Shown piece by piece: positions 1-11,577 of a DNA stretch of 64,000 nucleotides (position 1 is its first letter; every line of letters begins with the position of its first letter). The translations under genes were made by a program, and so were the position numbers. A model generated the notes under the pieces. That model was given only the letters and a program-made list of their open reading frames with translations, did no database searches and was not told where the DNA came from. This stretch comes from Mikania micrantha (taxonomy: Eukaryota; Streptophyta; Magnoliopsida; Asterales; Asteraceae), in contig CM018695.1 in the NCBI GenBank assembly GCA_009363875.1, forward strand, positions 12,744,755 to 12,808,754, in the 5' to 3' direction.

Positions 1-312
1 TAAAACAAGTCAAGAGATGAAATAGGCTCTGTGACTCACTAAAACCAGTCAAGAGATGAAATAGGCTCTGTGACTCACTAAAACAAGTCAGGGGATGAAA
101 TAGGCTCTGTGACTCACACAAACAAGTCAGGGGATGAAATAGGCTCTGTGACTCACACAAACAAGTCAGGGGATGAAATAGGCTCTGTGACTCATACAAA
201 CATGTCAGGGGATGAAATAGGCCTTGTGACTCACACAAACACATCAAGGGATGAAATAGGCCCTGTGACTCACTTTAACAAGTCCAAGGATGAAATAAAT
301 CCAGTGACTTGA
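1..312. repeat. 39-bp tandem repeat, 8 units
   Basis: Eight head-to-tail 39-bp units fill the window start exactly (8 x 39 = 312), so the array probably continues to the left. Each unit carries GATGAAATAGG and GTGACTCAC; the last unit is the most diverged. Because 39 is divisible by three, the + strand stays open and would encode a 13-residue repeat (core SGDEIG). I read this open frame as a by-product of the unit length, not as a gene. It may be the 5' leader array of a retrotransposon, but nothing ties it to the element that follows. Confidence 0.95.
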
Positions 313-1089
313 ACAATCTCTTGGTTGTGGAACCATATCTATCTGCTCCATTTAGTTACTAGTTTTGACTAGCAAACAACCACTCATTTCAACATTGGTG
401 ACAACTGATTTTTGTTATGGCTTTAGATTTGATAAGAAAATGTCAATTTCTTACCTAGCTCTTAAAACAACTTGACTCACTGGCTTTACGCTATGTTTAC
501 AAATTTAACTCTATGACACTGTCGCTAGAGTGATCATGCGAGACAGATTTCCATTACAAGTGTATATTGTATGGAAATTCTGGTAATCCCTATAGTGAAG
601 TCAACTGTCAACTTTGGAACTTGTAGGAGACATCTTGACTAGTAAGTGATCATCCACAAACAACCAAATTAACACAACAGGTGTCTCAACACCAAGTGAC
701 GTAAGAAAAACACACTCAACCTAATTTGCTATCCTTCTAGGATGCTATAGTATCATTCAAATCGAGTAAATGCTTACTCAACTATTCTGTTCGATAGGAT
801 ATTCAACCATGTATTGTATGATTATTGTCTGTATCTTGAGATTATGAATAAACCTTGAACTCAACGAAACAAATAGCTCTAAGTGGGAGGAGCTAGAATT
901 CCTATGTAAGGTAAATTGACGATCATGGTGCGCAACGTAATCGTGAATTTACAGGTACAAATGAATTCTGGCAAATTCTATTGTGAGCTTGTTTTCAAAG
1001 AATAGACATAAATAATCACTTTGCCTTATTTTGTGGGTGCAACGGATTCAATTAACACATAAGGATCCCAGCATAACATTCAGTTACAA
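313..1089. other. No recognisable gene
   Basis: No LTR end, primer-binding site or protein similarity is visible here. It lies between the tandem array and the first readable gag codons of the next element. It may be degraded leader or gag sequence of that element, or an unrelated insertion. Confidence 0.5.
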
Positions 1090-4000
1090 ATACCACAGAC
1101 AACAAACGTAAATGGATAACATTCTGAGCAAAACCTTCACTCAACAACCATTCCAACTGAACCGCAAGCATACAAAACCCATCACAACACAAACGATACC
1201 AACAGTCATCAGGAGGGTATGGTGATAAATACCCAAAGTGCAACAAATGTGGATTTCATTATTTTGGGAATCAATGTGACCGGTTTCATTGCCAGCGATA
1301 CGGTAAGATCGGTCATGCAACCAAGGACTGTAGAGGGGAGCTGCAGACAAACTTCACCAATCAGAACAACGCACAAAAGGGATGCATTGAGTGTGGCAAG
1401 CCTGGTCATTTCAGAAAGGATTGTTCACAACTCAAGAAAGGGGGGACTAACAATACAAATAGCAATGGCACCAACAACAACAACAATAACAACAACAACA
1501 ACAATAATGGTGCCAAGGGCAGAGCGTTCGTAATTGGAGGGCGTCAGGCACGGGAGGATCCCAACGTTGTTACGGGTACGTTCCTCTTAAATAATCACTC
1601 TGCATCTATGCTGTTTGATACCGGTGCAGACCGAAGTTTTGTGTCAAGTAAATTTTCTAAACTTCTAAATGTTAGTCCTACTGCCTTAGAAGAACCATAC
1701 ACTGTGGAATTAGCCGACGGTCAATTAATTGTAGTGAAACATATCCTTAATGGATGTACCCTGAATTTGATGGGTCAGACATTGGACATTGATCTAATGC
1801 CTTTCGCCTTGGGTAGTTTCGATGTTGTCATTGGCATGGACTGGTTGTCCAAACACCAGGCTGAAATAGTATGCCATGAAAAGATCATTCGTATACCTCT
1901 TCCGAATGGAGAGACATTGTACGTACAAGGTGAGAAGAGCAGTACACCACTGCGTCTCATATCTTGTATTAAGGCGTATAAATGCCTTCGCAAAGGTCAC
2001 ACTGCAGTTATAGCAATTATAACTGAAAAGCCAACAACAGAGAAACAAATTGAAGATATACCGGTGGTTTGTGAATTTCCTGAGGTATTTCCAGAAGATT
2101 TACCGGGATTACCTCCTACCAGACATGTAGAATTCCGAATCGACCTAACACCAGAAACAGCACCTATAGCTAGAGCACCTTATCGGCTTGCACCATCTGA
2201 GATGCAAGAACTATCTACACAATTGCAAGAATTGTTGGATAAGGGTTTCATACGGCCTAGCTTTTCACCGTGGGGAGCTCCAGTCTTATTCGTCAAGAAG
2301 AAGGACGAGACTTTCCGAATGTGTATTGATTACCGGGAACTTAATAAAGTTACCGTTAAGAACCGGTATCCACTACCTCGAATTGATGATCTGTTCAATC
2401 AGTTACAAGGTTCGAGTTATTATTCGAAGATTGACCTGAGGTCTGGTTATCATCAACTCAGAGTTCAGGAAGAAGATATTCCAAAGACGGCGTTCAGAAC
2501 ACGATATGGTCATTATGAGTTCTTGGTCATGCCATTTGGGTTGACAAACGCTCCAGCCGTATTCATGGATCTCATGAATCGGGTTTGTAAACCTTACCTT
2601 GCAAGTTTGTCATCGTCTTCATTGATGACATTCTCATCTACTCAAAGACCGAGGAGGAGCATGCAGAACATCTCCGGCAGATGTTGAAATTACTTAAGCA
2701 AGAACAACTATATGCAAAATTCTCAAAATGTGACTTCTGGATGCGTGAAGTACAATTTTTGGGACATATAGTCAATGAAAAGGGCATACACGTTGATCCA
2801 GCGAAAATTGAAGCGATTAAAAATTGGGAAGTACCAAAGACCCCTACCGAGGTACGACAATTCCTAGGTTTGGCGGGTTACTATCGACGTTTCATTGAGG
2901 GTTTCTCCAAGATCGCTCAATCGCTTACTGCCCTCACTCACAAGGGAACCAAATATGTGTGGACTGATAAACAAGAAGCTGCATTTCAGTTGTTAAAACA
3001 GAAGCTTTGCAGCGCACCGATTCTGTCCTTATCAGAAGGAACAGAAGACTTTGTAGTCTACTGCGATGCATCGGGTCAAGGTCTGGGATGTGTGTTGATG
3101 CAGCGTGAGAAAGTGATTGCTTACGCTTCTCGACAACTGAGACCGCATGAGAAGAACTACACTACGCACGATCTGGAACTGGGAGCGGTAGTGTTCGCAT
3201 TGAAAATCGGGAGGCACTATCTGTATGGGACTAAATGCACTATTTACACTGATCACAAGAGTTTGCAGCATATCTTTGATCAGAAGGAACTTAACATGAG
3301 GCAGCGACGATGGGTTGAGTTGCTAAATGATTATGAATGCGCGATTAAATACCACCCGGGAAAAGCTAATGTGGTAGCTGATGCTTTAAGCAGAAAGGAT
3401 ACAACACCGACAAGACGGGTACGTGCACTTCTACTGACGATACATACTGACTTACCTGGCAAGGTACGCAGTGCACAACTCGAAGCTTTGGATAAGGATA
3501 ACTTAGAACAAGAATCCTTACGGGGTATGGAAAAACAACTGGAAGTCATGGCTGACGGAACACGTGGTTTCATGAACAGACTTTGGATACCTTTACGTGG
3601 CGGTTTGAGAGAACTTGTGATGGACGAGGCACACAAGTCTAGATACTCTGTACATCCGGGATCGGATAAGATGTATCATGACTTGAAAGCATTATATTGG
3701 TGGACTCATATGAAAGCCGACATTGCTAAGTACGTTAGCAAGTGTCTGACTTGCTCGAAGGTGAAAGTCGAATATCAAAAGCCATCAGGTTTATTGCAAC
3801 AACCAGAAATACCGATGTGGAAGTGGGAACAGATTTCGATGGATTTTATTACTAAGTTACCTCGTACACGGACTGGCTGTGATACGATATGGGTAGTTGT
3901 TGATCGTTTAACGGAATCTGCTCATTTCTTGGCAATCAAGGAGACGGACAAAATGGAGAAATTAGTTCGTATTTACGTAAAGGAAGTGGTATCACGCCAC

Positions 4001-4901
4001 GGTGTACCAATATCAATCATATCTGATCAAGACGCTCGATTCACTTCCAATTTCTGGAAATCTCTTCATAAAGCTCTGCTCGCTTAGACATGAGCACAGC
4101 TTACCATCCTCAGACAGACGGACAGAGTGAACGTACAATTCAGACACTCGAGGATATGCTGAGAGCTTGTGTAATTGACTTCGGTGATAGTTGGGAAAAC
4201 CACTTACCATTAGTGGAATTCTCGTACAACAACAGCTATCATACGAGTATTCAGGCGACGCCATTTGAGGTGTTGTATGGTCTTAAGTGTCGTTCGCCAG
4301 TTTGCTGGGCTGAAATTGGCGACAGTCAGCTGACAGGACCAGAGTTAATACACGAGACTACAGAGAAAATTGTACAGATCAGGAGTTGTATGGCAGCGGC
4401 TCGAGATCGCCAGAAAAACTATGGTGACAAACGGCGTAAGCCGTTGGAATTTCAAGTAGGAGACAGAGTTCTTCTAAAGGTTTCACCTTGGAAAGGGGTG
4501 ATACGATTTGGCAAACGAGGGAAGCTTAGTCCCCGGTACGTAGGACCTTTTGAAATCCTGAAAAGGATTGGTCCGGTAGCGTATCAACTCAATTTACCGG
4601 ATGAACTCAGTGGAGTTCATAATGTTTTTCACGTATCAAACTTGAAGAAATGTCTTTCTAATGAGACATTGTAGTACCACTCGAGGAAATCCAGGTGGAT
4701 GAACAGTTACGGTTCATTGAAGAACCAGTCGAGATCATGGACCGAGAGGTCAAACAGCTTAAACAAAGCAAGATTCCAATAGTTAAAGTCCGTTGGAATT
4801 CAAAACGTGGACCTGAGTTCACGTGGGAACGGGAAGATCAAATGATGAAGAAGTACCCCCAGTTATTCAAAACAACGACAAACACTGAGAAGGTAACTTA
4901 A
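1090..4901 (+). pseudogene. gag-pol polyprotein remnant (element 1)
   Basis: Two CCHC zinc knuckles are read in frame at about 1240-1440 (the second is CIECGKPGHFRKDC), then an Asn-rich linker and the aspartic protease motif LFDTGAD at 1611. Reverse transcriptase follows with CIDYRELNK near 2320. A one-base loss near 2600 moves the catalytic FIDD into another frame. RNase H (YCDAS, about 3060), the integrase zinc-binding region and the first two acidic integrase residues follow to 4087. A second break near 4080 removes about ten bases before the STAYHPQTDGQSER block. A one-base loss near 4670 puts the chromodomain (4695-4901) in a third frame. The broken frames cannot yield a polyprotein. The frame is closed by a TGA at 1158 upstream, so the readable gag is only its C-terminal end. 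Confidence 0.93.
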
Positions 4902-4936
4902 ATTTCGGGACGAAATTTCCTTCAACAAGGGGATGA
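4901..4936 (+). other. Polypurine tract region, first copy
   Basis: TTTCGGGACGAAATTTCC followed by CAACAAGGGGATGATG, directly after the pol stop. This matches the pre-LTR sequence of elements 2 and 3, where TG of the 3' LTR follows at once. Here the true LTR start appears to be after a second copy 535 bp downstream. Confidence 0.7.
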
Positions 4937-5435
4937 TGTGATACTTCTCATCACTTCAACATTTGCAGATGTCAAACAGTAAGCACAAACATCTCTAACA
5001 TTTGGTTTTGTTACAAACATTGTATTGAATATTTACATTTTATGTGATATACTTTTTGTGCTACATTTTGTGTGTTACACTTTATGGTAGTACAAACATG
5101 ATTTGGTTACAAACATTTATGTGCTATATTGTAGGATAGTACAGACATTTACAAACATTTGGCTATGTACGAAGTCACATAGTACAGTATGATCAAACAC
5201 ATCAAACATGAACATTCACAGTTAGGTGGACTAACTGGTGGGAATGCAAACAAACATTTGGAATGATCACACGTAGGGGTGACATTGCCAAACACAGAAC
5301 GATCACACTTAGGTGTGATATTGAACCTTGTGTGTGAATGCACACAAGTACACTGAATGATCAAACAACACACTAATACGTACACATTGAACTTATTAGT
5401 AGTATCCAGTATCCAGACTACTTCTAACGTTTACT

Positions 5436-5472
5436 AATTTTCGGGACGAAAATTCCTTCAACAAGGGGATAA
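5436..5472 (+). other. Polypurine tract, second copy, abutting the 3' LTR
   Basis: A near-identical copy of the block at 4901 ends in CAAGGGGATAA and is followed by TGTGACAATC, taken as the LTR start. The 500 bp between the copies hold many ACAAACATTT-like motifs and no ORF. Confidence 0.75.
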
Positions 5473-6980
5473 TGTGACAATCTGGCTTTCCGGATTAACT
5501 CCGTTAATCAAACATTAACAAGAATTGTACTAAATTATACAATATTAAACTATAAGTATTATTATCAAACAATATAAACTATAATTTCTTGAATTGTTAA
5601 GAAATTAGGGTTAAAATGTACAATTTTGACTTGTAAAGTCAAAATTAGGGTTATGAGAATCAAATTATAACCCGAATTGATCCTATAATCAAAATTCAAT
5701 TAAATTAAACTATCCTAGAACATCACATTGGTAATTGCATAGATTATAAACACCTAAACTACTAGGGTTTAACTTGTAAACACAAGAAATGCCAAATTTT
5801 GACTTTAAAAAGTCAAAATCTTATGAAAATCAAGTTTAAATTCGGATTTAATCAAAATCAAAGTTGAAACCGAAAATTTATAGTACATAATCATCACATT
5901 GATGATTATAAACGGTTAGCAACAGTTATTAAAACCATAATTGTCGAATTGAAGTTAATTGAAGACTCAAAACCGAAACCGAAGTCGGTTTCAAGAGGAC
6001 TAGTATAATTGGATCGAACTAAATCAAATTGAAGCCACAAAACAACTAATCGACATCCTCTGAGAGTTCTGCATACACCAGTTGAGAGAAAGAAACGGTG
6101 GAACTCGATTTTGATCATAACCCGTAGCCGAAGAACATCTCAAACTTGATCAACATCAATTCGGAAGTGAATAAGGTAATCATCAACACCATTACACTCT
6201 AAATATACCGATTAAGCAAAAACCCATCATAATTTCAACCCACAGTATCGAATTATACGAATTCGATCACTAGGGTTCTTCGGATGAACTTGTTTGGGGG
6301 TTTTAATGAAATTGTATTCGAAAATCAAATTAAAGTATATGGTCAGCTTCGAAATGATCATCTAAACGAAAAACCTATGACAATTACATCTAATTAAGTC
6401 GAATTATATAAGTTCGATTATTAGGGTTCTAAGGTTTAACCGGTTTGGGGGTTTTGATGCGAATGTGTTTAAGAATCAAATTAAATGATATCAAAGCTTC
6501 ATAAGACATCGATAGAACTGATCCTCATGTCAATTTTTAAAAAAAAAAAAAAACAACAATGAATTGAACTCTAACCAGTTCCAAGTTTGCAATTGAAAAA
6601 CGGTTTGGGGGTTTCGACCCAAACGAACTGATAATTCAAATTAAAATGCCCAGAACTGTTAGAAACCAAGTGTCTAATGAAAACCCTATGATTCGACTGA
6701 TTGATTTAAACGAATTTGATCAATTTGGATTTGAGGGGTTAGAATTCGAATTCGGTTTTGACAGGGAGGCTTAAGAACTCAAAACTCAATAAAAGTTGAA
6801 TTAAAATCACATATAAAGTCGTTGTGTGGATTAGAATAGATTCCCCATGATCACAGGTTCGAATAAAATCAAATTGGGGTGCAATCGGGGATCAAATGGT
6901 TCGGCTATGGTGAGACAAAGGGGAACCAGCCAAAACATGGTTAAAAAGAATGGGAATCCTAAGTGGTTGCGTAATCAAAG

Positions 6981-7050
6981 ATGGACCAGTGGTCCGGGCA
7001 TGGGAGTGTGTCTGGAGGGTCGCGGGTTCGAACCCGGCCCCAACTGGTTT
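6981..7050 (+). other. tRNA-like module with box-B motif
   Basis: GGGTTCGAACCC (7024-7035) matches the RNA polymerase III box B and is a perfect palindrome. The preceding 40 bases resemble a degenerate tRNA D and anticodon region, but no acceptor stem forms. Similar modules occur near 27775 and 40940 and, on the minus strand, near 42885, each followed by a run rich in T. It is not a functional tRNA gene. Confidence 0.5.
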
Positions 7051-7336
7051 TGTAATTTTAAACCATTTTGGTTTTTTTAACCCATAACTAATTCATTTCA
7101 ACTCGGATTTAATCCGTTCAAGTTGCGTTGGAACCGTATTTCGAATACGAACAAAATAAAATAATAAAAATTATATTTTCACCCGAAAATATATTCGCGT
7201 ATAATTACGTGTATTCCAATAAAATCAAATATATGTTTAATTGATTTAATTGAACGATTTCAAAGACACGTATACGTACGTATACACAATTCTAACAATC
7301 TAACATACGTGTGATGACGCGTATGTGATTTCACAC

Positions 7337-7344
7337 TATAAAAG
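7337..7344 (+). promoter_or_regulatory. TATA box of element 1 LTR
   Basis: TATAAAAG lies 101 bp before a 5' splice-site-like sequence (AAG|GTGCGT). Initiation would be expected near 7370, which places the rest of the LTR in R-U5. The same spacing logic holds in the other LTRs. Confidence 0.6.
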
Positions 7345-7444
7345 ACATTTCGAATAACATAACGTTATTGTTAAATCACAGATCTTTCGTAGAAGATTAT
7401 TTACACGATTTCCCGTATACCGATCATTCAGTTTACACACCAAG

Positions 7445-7815
7445 GTGCGTACACAGCCCCTTTTACATTTTACTGTTTTGGGGTGAGAAAACCTACACAA
7501 ACAAACATTTAGATACATGATCACATGCATTAGTTAACTGTTTACTGTGAGTGTGCACATAACACTTGAAGTCCTTACATTTCGAACCGTTTAGTTTGCC
7601 GTAGGGCAAAGCGTGGTAGTTGATGATAGATCTATTTGGTTTGACAAACCACGCCTAATAGTACAAATGACTAGCTATCATGACTATGCATTGTGTATTG
7701 ATGTGATCTACAAACATTTGGTTTCAAACTGTTATTTCAAACATTTGTGTTTATTTTGATAAACCTGTGTGATGCACCAACCTTTGTGTTGACTATACTT
7801 GTATGGTTTTCTCAG
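7445..7815 (+). other. Putative intron within the LTR (element 1)
   Basis: The donor is CAAG|GTGCGT followed by a CCCCTTTT block. The acceptor is GGTTTTCTCAG|G, preceded by CACCAACCTTTGTGTTGAC, which contains a branch-site-like TTGAC. The acceptor block aligns closely with that of element 2 although most of the LTRs differ. Splicing is inferred, not shown. Confidence 0.5.
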
Positions 7816-8129
7816 GACGCTAAGGTACAGGAATTCACAAGCATGGACTAGGAGATCGAGTCGCATGCATCTACTTTAATTTCTGTTTTACAAACATTTG
7901 GATTTGAACAATTGAAACATTGTCTTTATTATTTACATTTCAAACATTGTAATGGTTTTATTTTACAAACGCTTCCGCATTATTTTGAAACTCTGAATTT
8001 ACAAGTTAAAGACCAATGTTATGTTTTGAAAAGCATATAGAGGTCTTCGCTATGTCTAATGATCTGAGATCCTGGTTTGTCACGTCCCAAACGGTATGAT
8101 TTCGTTAGTTGAAATTTGGGGGTGTGACA

Positions 8130-8560
8130 CATAAGAGGTAATTGTTAGATGTTATACAAATGTTAGCTTCAAAACTGATCGAGATAGTTCTCTATCACAA
8201 TCAGGATACGTGTTCACTCTCAATGGTGGAGAAACTAGCTCGAAAAGCTCCAAGTAGCCTATGTTTGCATATTCAACAATTGATTCTAAATACATTATCG
8301 TTTCAGAGGCAACACAATAAGCTACGTAGGAAAATATATTCATTAGTGATATCAAGGTGGTATCGAGCATCGAGGAACCTTATACTCAAGCTAAAGAGTC
8401 GAGATCATATTATAAAAACATCCACATTCAAAGAATTTATCATTATATTTGGGAGATAATAAAAAGAGAAAATGTCATGATCAGTAAAGTGTATACAGAC
8501 CCATTCACAAAGCCATGCCTCAAGCTAAATATGAAGCTCATGCCAGATATATAGGGTTTT
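8130..8560 (+). pseudogene. Ty1/Copia RNase H and pol C-terminus relic
   Basis: Across several frames the translation reads like Copia RNase H: SFKTDRDSSLSQSGYVFTLN, then STIDSKYIIVSEATQ, then a HIQR-like stretch and DPFTKP near the end. Frameshifts and stops break it throughout. The 3' LTR of element 1 abuts it on the left, so element 1 may have inserted here. The last part is duplicated in the tandem array that follows. Confidence 0.75.
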
Positions 8561-9097
8561 ATATGTGTGGTGATTGGATTCAATATGTATTTTATTAGTT
8601 GGATAAATCCGAATTATATAGACCCATTCAAAGAGAAAATGTCATGAACTTTGTAGACCCATTCACAAAGCCATGCCTCAAGCTAAATATGAAGCTCATG
8701 CTAGATATATAGGGTTTTATATGTGTGGTGATTGGATTCGATATGTATTTTATTAGTTGGAAAAATCCGGATTATATAGACCTATTCAAAGAGAAAATGT
8801 CATGAACTTTGTAGACCCATTCACAAAGCCATGCCTCAAGCTAAATATGAAGCTCATGCTAGATATATAGGGTTTTATATGTGTGGTGATTGGATTCAAT
8901 ATGTATTTTATTAGTTGGATAAATCCGAATTATATAGACCCATTCAAAGAGATAATGTCATGAACTTTGTAGACCCATTCACAAAGCCATGCCTCAAGCT
9001 AAATATGAAGCTCATGCTAGATATATAGGGTTTTATATGTGTGGTGATTGGATTCGATATGTATTTTATTAGTTGGATCAATCCGGATTATATAGCA
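8498..9097 (+). repeat. 158-bp tandem repeat derived from a Copia pol end
   Basis: The block GACCCATTCACAAAGCCATG recurs at 8498, 8656, 8814 and 8972, giving a period of exactly 158 bp and about 3.8 units. Each unit contains the codons for DPFTKPCLKLNMKLM, a stop, and about 100 bp of 3' non-coding sequence. Units differ by only a few substitutions. Confidence 0.93.
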
Positions 9098-10125
9098 CTA
9101 GCATTTTATCCAACTTTACTTTTGGATATTGTCTTCTGCATTAATTATCATTGTGTGCTATGCTAGCATTTTAAATCCATATATAACTAGTTTATTCTAA
9201 ATGTATGTAGTCATTCAAAGTTATGGGAACAAGTTGAATTAAGACTATTGTGGATTCTCTGATTAACTAGGCAGCGTAACCAAAGATCACATATATTTAT
9301 GAAAGATATATAAATATTTGACATGACCGCTTTCAAAGCCATTTCATGTATCAATTTCTTAAGTGTTTTGAAAATATGGTAATATCTTTGTTGCCTTTGA
9401 CATGAGATGCATATTGAGGATTAGTTGCACAGGACCTAGTTCTTTGACACTAACTAATGATGTTCTTTAGCTAATCAATGATAAATGTTTTTGTTTGGAG
9501 CAATGTGAAACGTAGTGAGAGGTATATGTGGTGAACAAGGGATTTGTTCCCTTATAGGTTGATATCTTAGGGCTCCTAGCTTGTTGTTGCAAGATGATTT
9601 AAAAGCATGGTGATGCACAAACTCATGTTTAATATTAATCACCTTGAATCTTGATAAAAAAGAATGAATGAACAACATATTAGATTGAGGTCGTTACAAG
9701 TTTCATGTTCAACTAGATATCTACTAGAGAAGGGAATTCAATAACTTACCGTACAACATTGTTATTAAACTGAAGGTTTAATTAAATGGGTGTTGAGGAT
9801 GTTGTCAAATACTTTATCATTAGAAATAGTAAATGTTACCAGACATCCACCACCGTCTACACTGATGTACATTAAATCTTGTACAAGTGAGAGATTGGTG
9901 TACTTGTATGCCCAAGACATAACATAAGACAATGTTATTGTTGATATGATATCAGAATAGGTCATACACTACTCAAATATTCCTAAGATACACTTAAACC
10001 CGGTTTGATGTGTACAACCTAATAAATCCTAAGAATATATTGTTATTAATCAATATACAATTTTATGGATCTTAATTAAGTATATATAATGAATGTGCAT
10101 AAATAGCATATATATATATATATAT
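9098..10125. other. No recognisable gene
   Basis: AT-rich, probably flanking or LTR sequence of the old Copia element. Short ORFs here lack any familiar motif. Confidence 0.4.
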
Positions 10126-10574
10126 AGGGTGTGGTTCTTTTGTTAACCCATGTTTATTGCGTTAACTGAATAACTACATATTCTTACTTTAGGACCCACA
10201 TTAAAGTAAATCTAAAGGTGTATGTTTTTTTTTCTTTTTTTATTAATTTAAGTAGGCCTTACATTAATTAAATTAACAAAGGGGCTTTGTCCTAGCAGTA
10301 CCCATTGGCTTTTCAAATGGAACGTTATGGGTTCAAATCCCTCACAAAGCGAAATAGGGGTCCTTGAGAGGTCAGGGGGTTTCCGCTGCGGTTTCCTCCT
10401 GGAAATCAGTGTTCACATGTTGAGATCAAATACCGTTCAAAAAAAACATTAATTAAATTAATTAAAAAAGAAGAAAAAACATACACCTTTAGATTTACTT
10501 TAATGTGGGTTCTAAAATAATAAGATGTAGTTATTCGGTTAATGCAATAAGAAAGAGTTAATTTTTGATCATCT

Positions 10575-10578
<4 letters not shown>
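10126..10578. mobile_element. Foldback MITE, family A copy 1, with nested SINE
   Basis: The two arms are inverted repeats: GTTAACCCATGTTTATTGCG...GAATAACTACAT on the left and its near complement before 10560 on the right, plus an internal arm TCTAAAGGTGTATG / CATACACCTTTAGA. The element lies between (TA)n tracts. Two further copies are at 39822 and 58802. No coding capacity. Confidence 0.85.
10277..10445 (+). mobile_element. tRNA-derived SINE inside the MITE
   Basis: A 169-bp insertion flanked by perfect 16-bp target duplications, ACATTAATTAAATTAA at 10261-10276 and 10446-10461. Near its 5' end it has box B GGGTTCAAATCCC (10330-10342), and it ends CCGTTC plus poly-A, the same 3' end as the SINE at 19107. 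The duplications show that it entered the loop of an existing MITE. Confidence 0.9.

Positions 10579-10622
<44 letters not shown>
10579..10622. repeat. (TA)n microsatellite
   Basis: About 20 TA dinucleotides bordering the MITE. Confidence 0.95.
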
Positions 10623-10623
<1 letters not shown>

Positions 10624-11165
10624 ATAAAAACTTGGGATTTGAATAAAAAAATATATTTTAATGTGGACCAAATGTTTATTTTCAAGGTTTCAAATGAACG
10701 GAACAGAAAGGGTTTAAAGTTTTTTTTTCTCTAAGATCGGGTTTTTATATATTTATTTTCAAGATTCATTATGTTGTTTTGTGTGTGTAAACACACACAC
10801 ACACATATATATATACGTATTGTGAAATTTGAACTAAATTAATCAGGATTGTTGCAAGATTGGTATATTTTGGTGTTACGAAAGTATGCAAAAGGAAAAG
10901 TTAATGAAACCATGCAATTTATACATTTAAAATAATTGCTTTTGGAATTTAAAGGGGTAGTCGAGAGCTTTCATCAGGAGGTGATAACTAGAGTGTTTTT
11001 AAATTTTGAATTTCAAGATATTATGTCCATAAGGGCAGACAAAGAATTCAAAAGAAAAAAAAAAACTATTTGTTTTTGAGTGATTTTACACACAAAAATT
11101 ATATTTGTTTTATGTTGACATTTGGAAGAGGTTTTGGCTAGCACTATTAGAGCCTACTTGCTTTT
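10623..11165. other. No recognisable gene
   Basis: AT-rich sequence with a short (CA)n/(TA)n run near 10790-10815. Nothing else seen. Confidence 0.4.
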
Positions 11166-11577
11166 AGAGGTGTTCAAAAAATCCGAAATCCGAAAAAACC
11201 CGAAATCCGAATCGTATCCGAAACCCGAAACGTATCGGAAACCCGAAAAAACCGATCCGAATTAAAGATTAGGATATTCAGATAGATTCGGATCAGATAT
11301 CCGTTTTCCGAATTTGGATATCCAAAATCCTCTTTATTCGGATCGGATATCCGAATTCAATCCGAATAACCCGAATAAACCCTGTGTATTCGGGTTATTC
11401 GGATTATCCGGATGAAAAAATTGGTTTATTCGGGTTATTTAGATAGATTCGGATTGGATAGAAAAATTTCGAATTCGGATAGGGTCGGGTTTCGGATAAG
11501 GTCTTAAAATTTTCAAATCCGAACAACCCGATCCAAATAACCCGAATAAACCGTTATTCGATTCAATGAACACCCCT
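11166..11577. mobile_element. Foldback element rich in CCGAA
   Basis: Termini AGAGGTGTTCAAAA and TGAACACCCCT are inverted repeats. The interior is made of CCGAAAC/TCCGAAT motifs, with the complementary GGAT/TTCGG motifs in the other half. Candidate 10-bp target duplications, ACTTGCTTTT and ACTTGCTTTG, flank it with one mismatch. Related elements lie at 23320, 56012 and 61411. Non-coding. Confidence 0.85.

Larger units (their letters stand above)
1090..8129 (+). mobile_element. Ty3/Gypsy Tekay-type retrotransposon 1, 5'-truncated
   Basis: A chromovirus-type LTR retrotransposon on the + strand. Readable parts in order are the gag C-terminus with zinc knuckles, protease, reverse transcriptase, RNase H, integrase, chromodomain, two polypurine-tract copies and a 3' LTR. 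No 5' LTR, primer site or gag N-terminus was found, so the left part is deleted or beyond recognition. The integrase-proximal C-terminus (EEPVEIMDREVK... WERED) is typical of the Tekay/Del clade. The LTR ends in GGGTGTGACA, as in the other two elements of this window. The coding region has three frameshifts, so it is an older copy than elements 2 and 3. Confidence 0.93.
5473..8129 (+). repeat. 3' LTR of element 1 (2.66 kb)
   Basis: Begins TGTGACAATC after the polypurine tract and ends GGGGGTGTGACA, giving TG...CA termini. It contains a TATA box, a tRNA-like module and a putative intron (listed separately). With no 5' LTR in the window, boundaries rest on the terminal motifs shared with elements 2 and 3. 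Confidence 0.8.

Noticed and set aside
109..312. 67-codon ORF over the 39-bp repeat as a repetitive peptide gene
   Set aside because: It stays open only because the unit is 39 bp. No start context, promoter or homologous protein is visible, and the units vary as free DNA would.
1219..1533. 104-codon ORF at the start of element 1
   Set aside because: It is an out-of-frame shadow of the zinc-knuckle region; the real gag frame is the one continuous with the protease.
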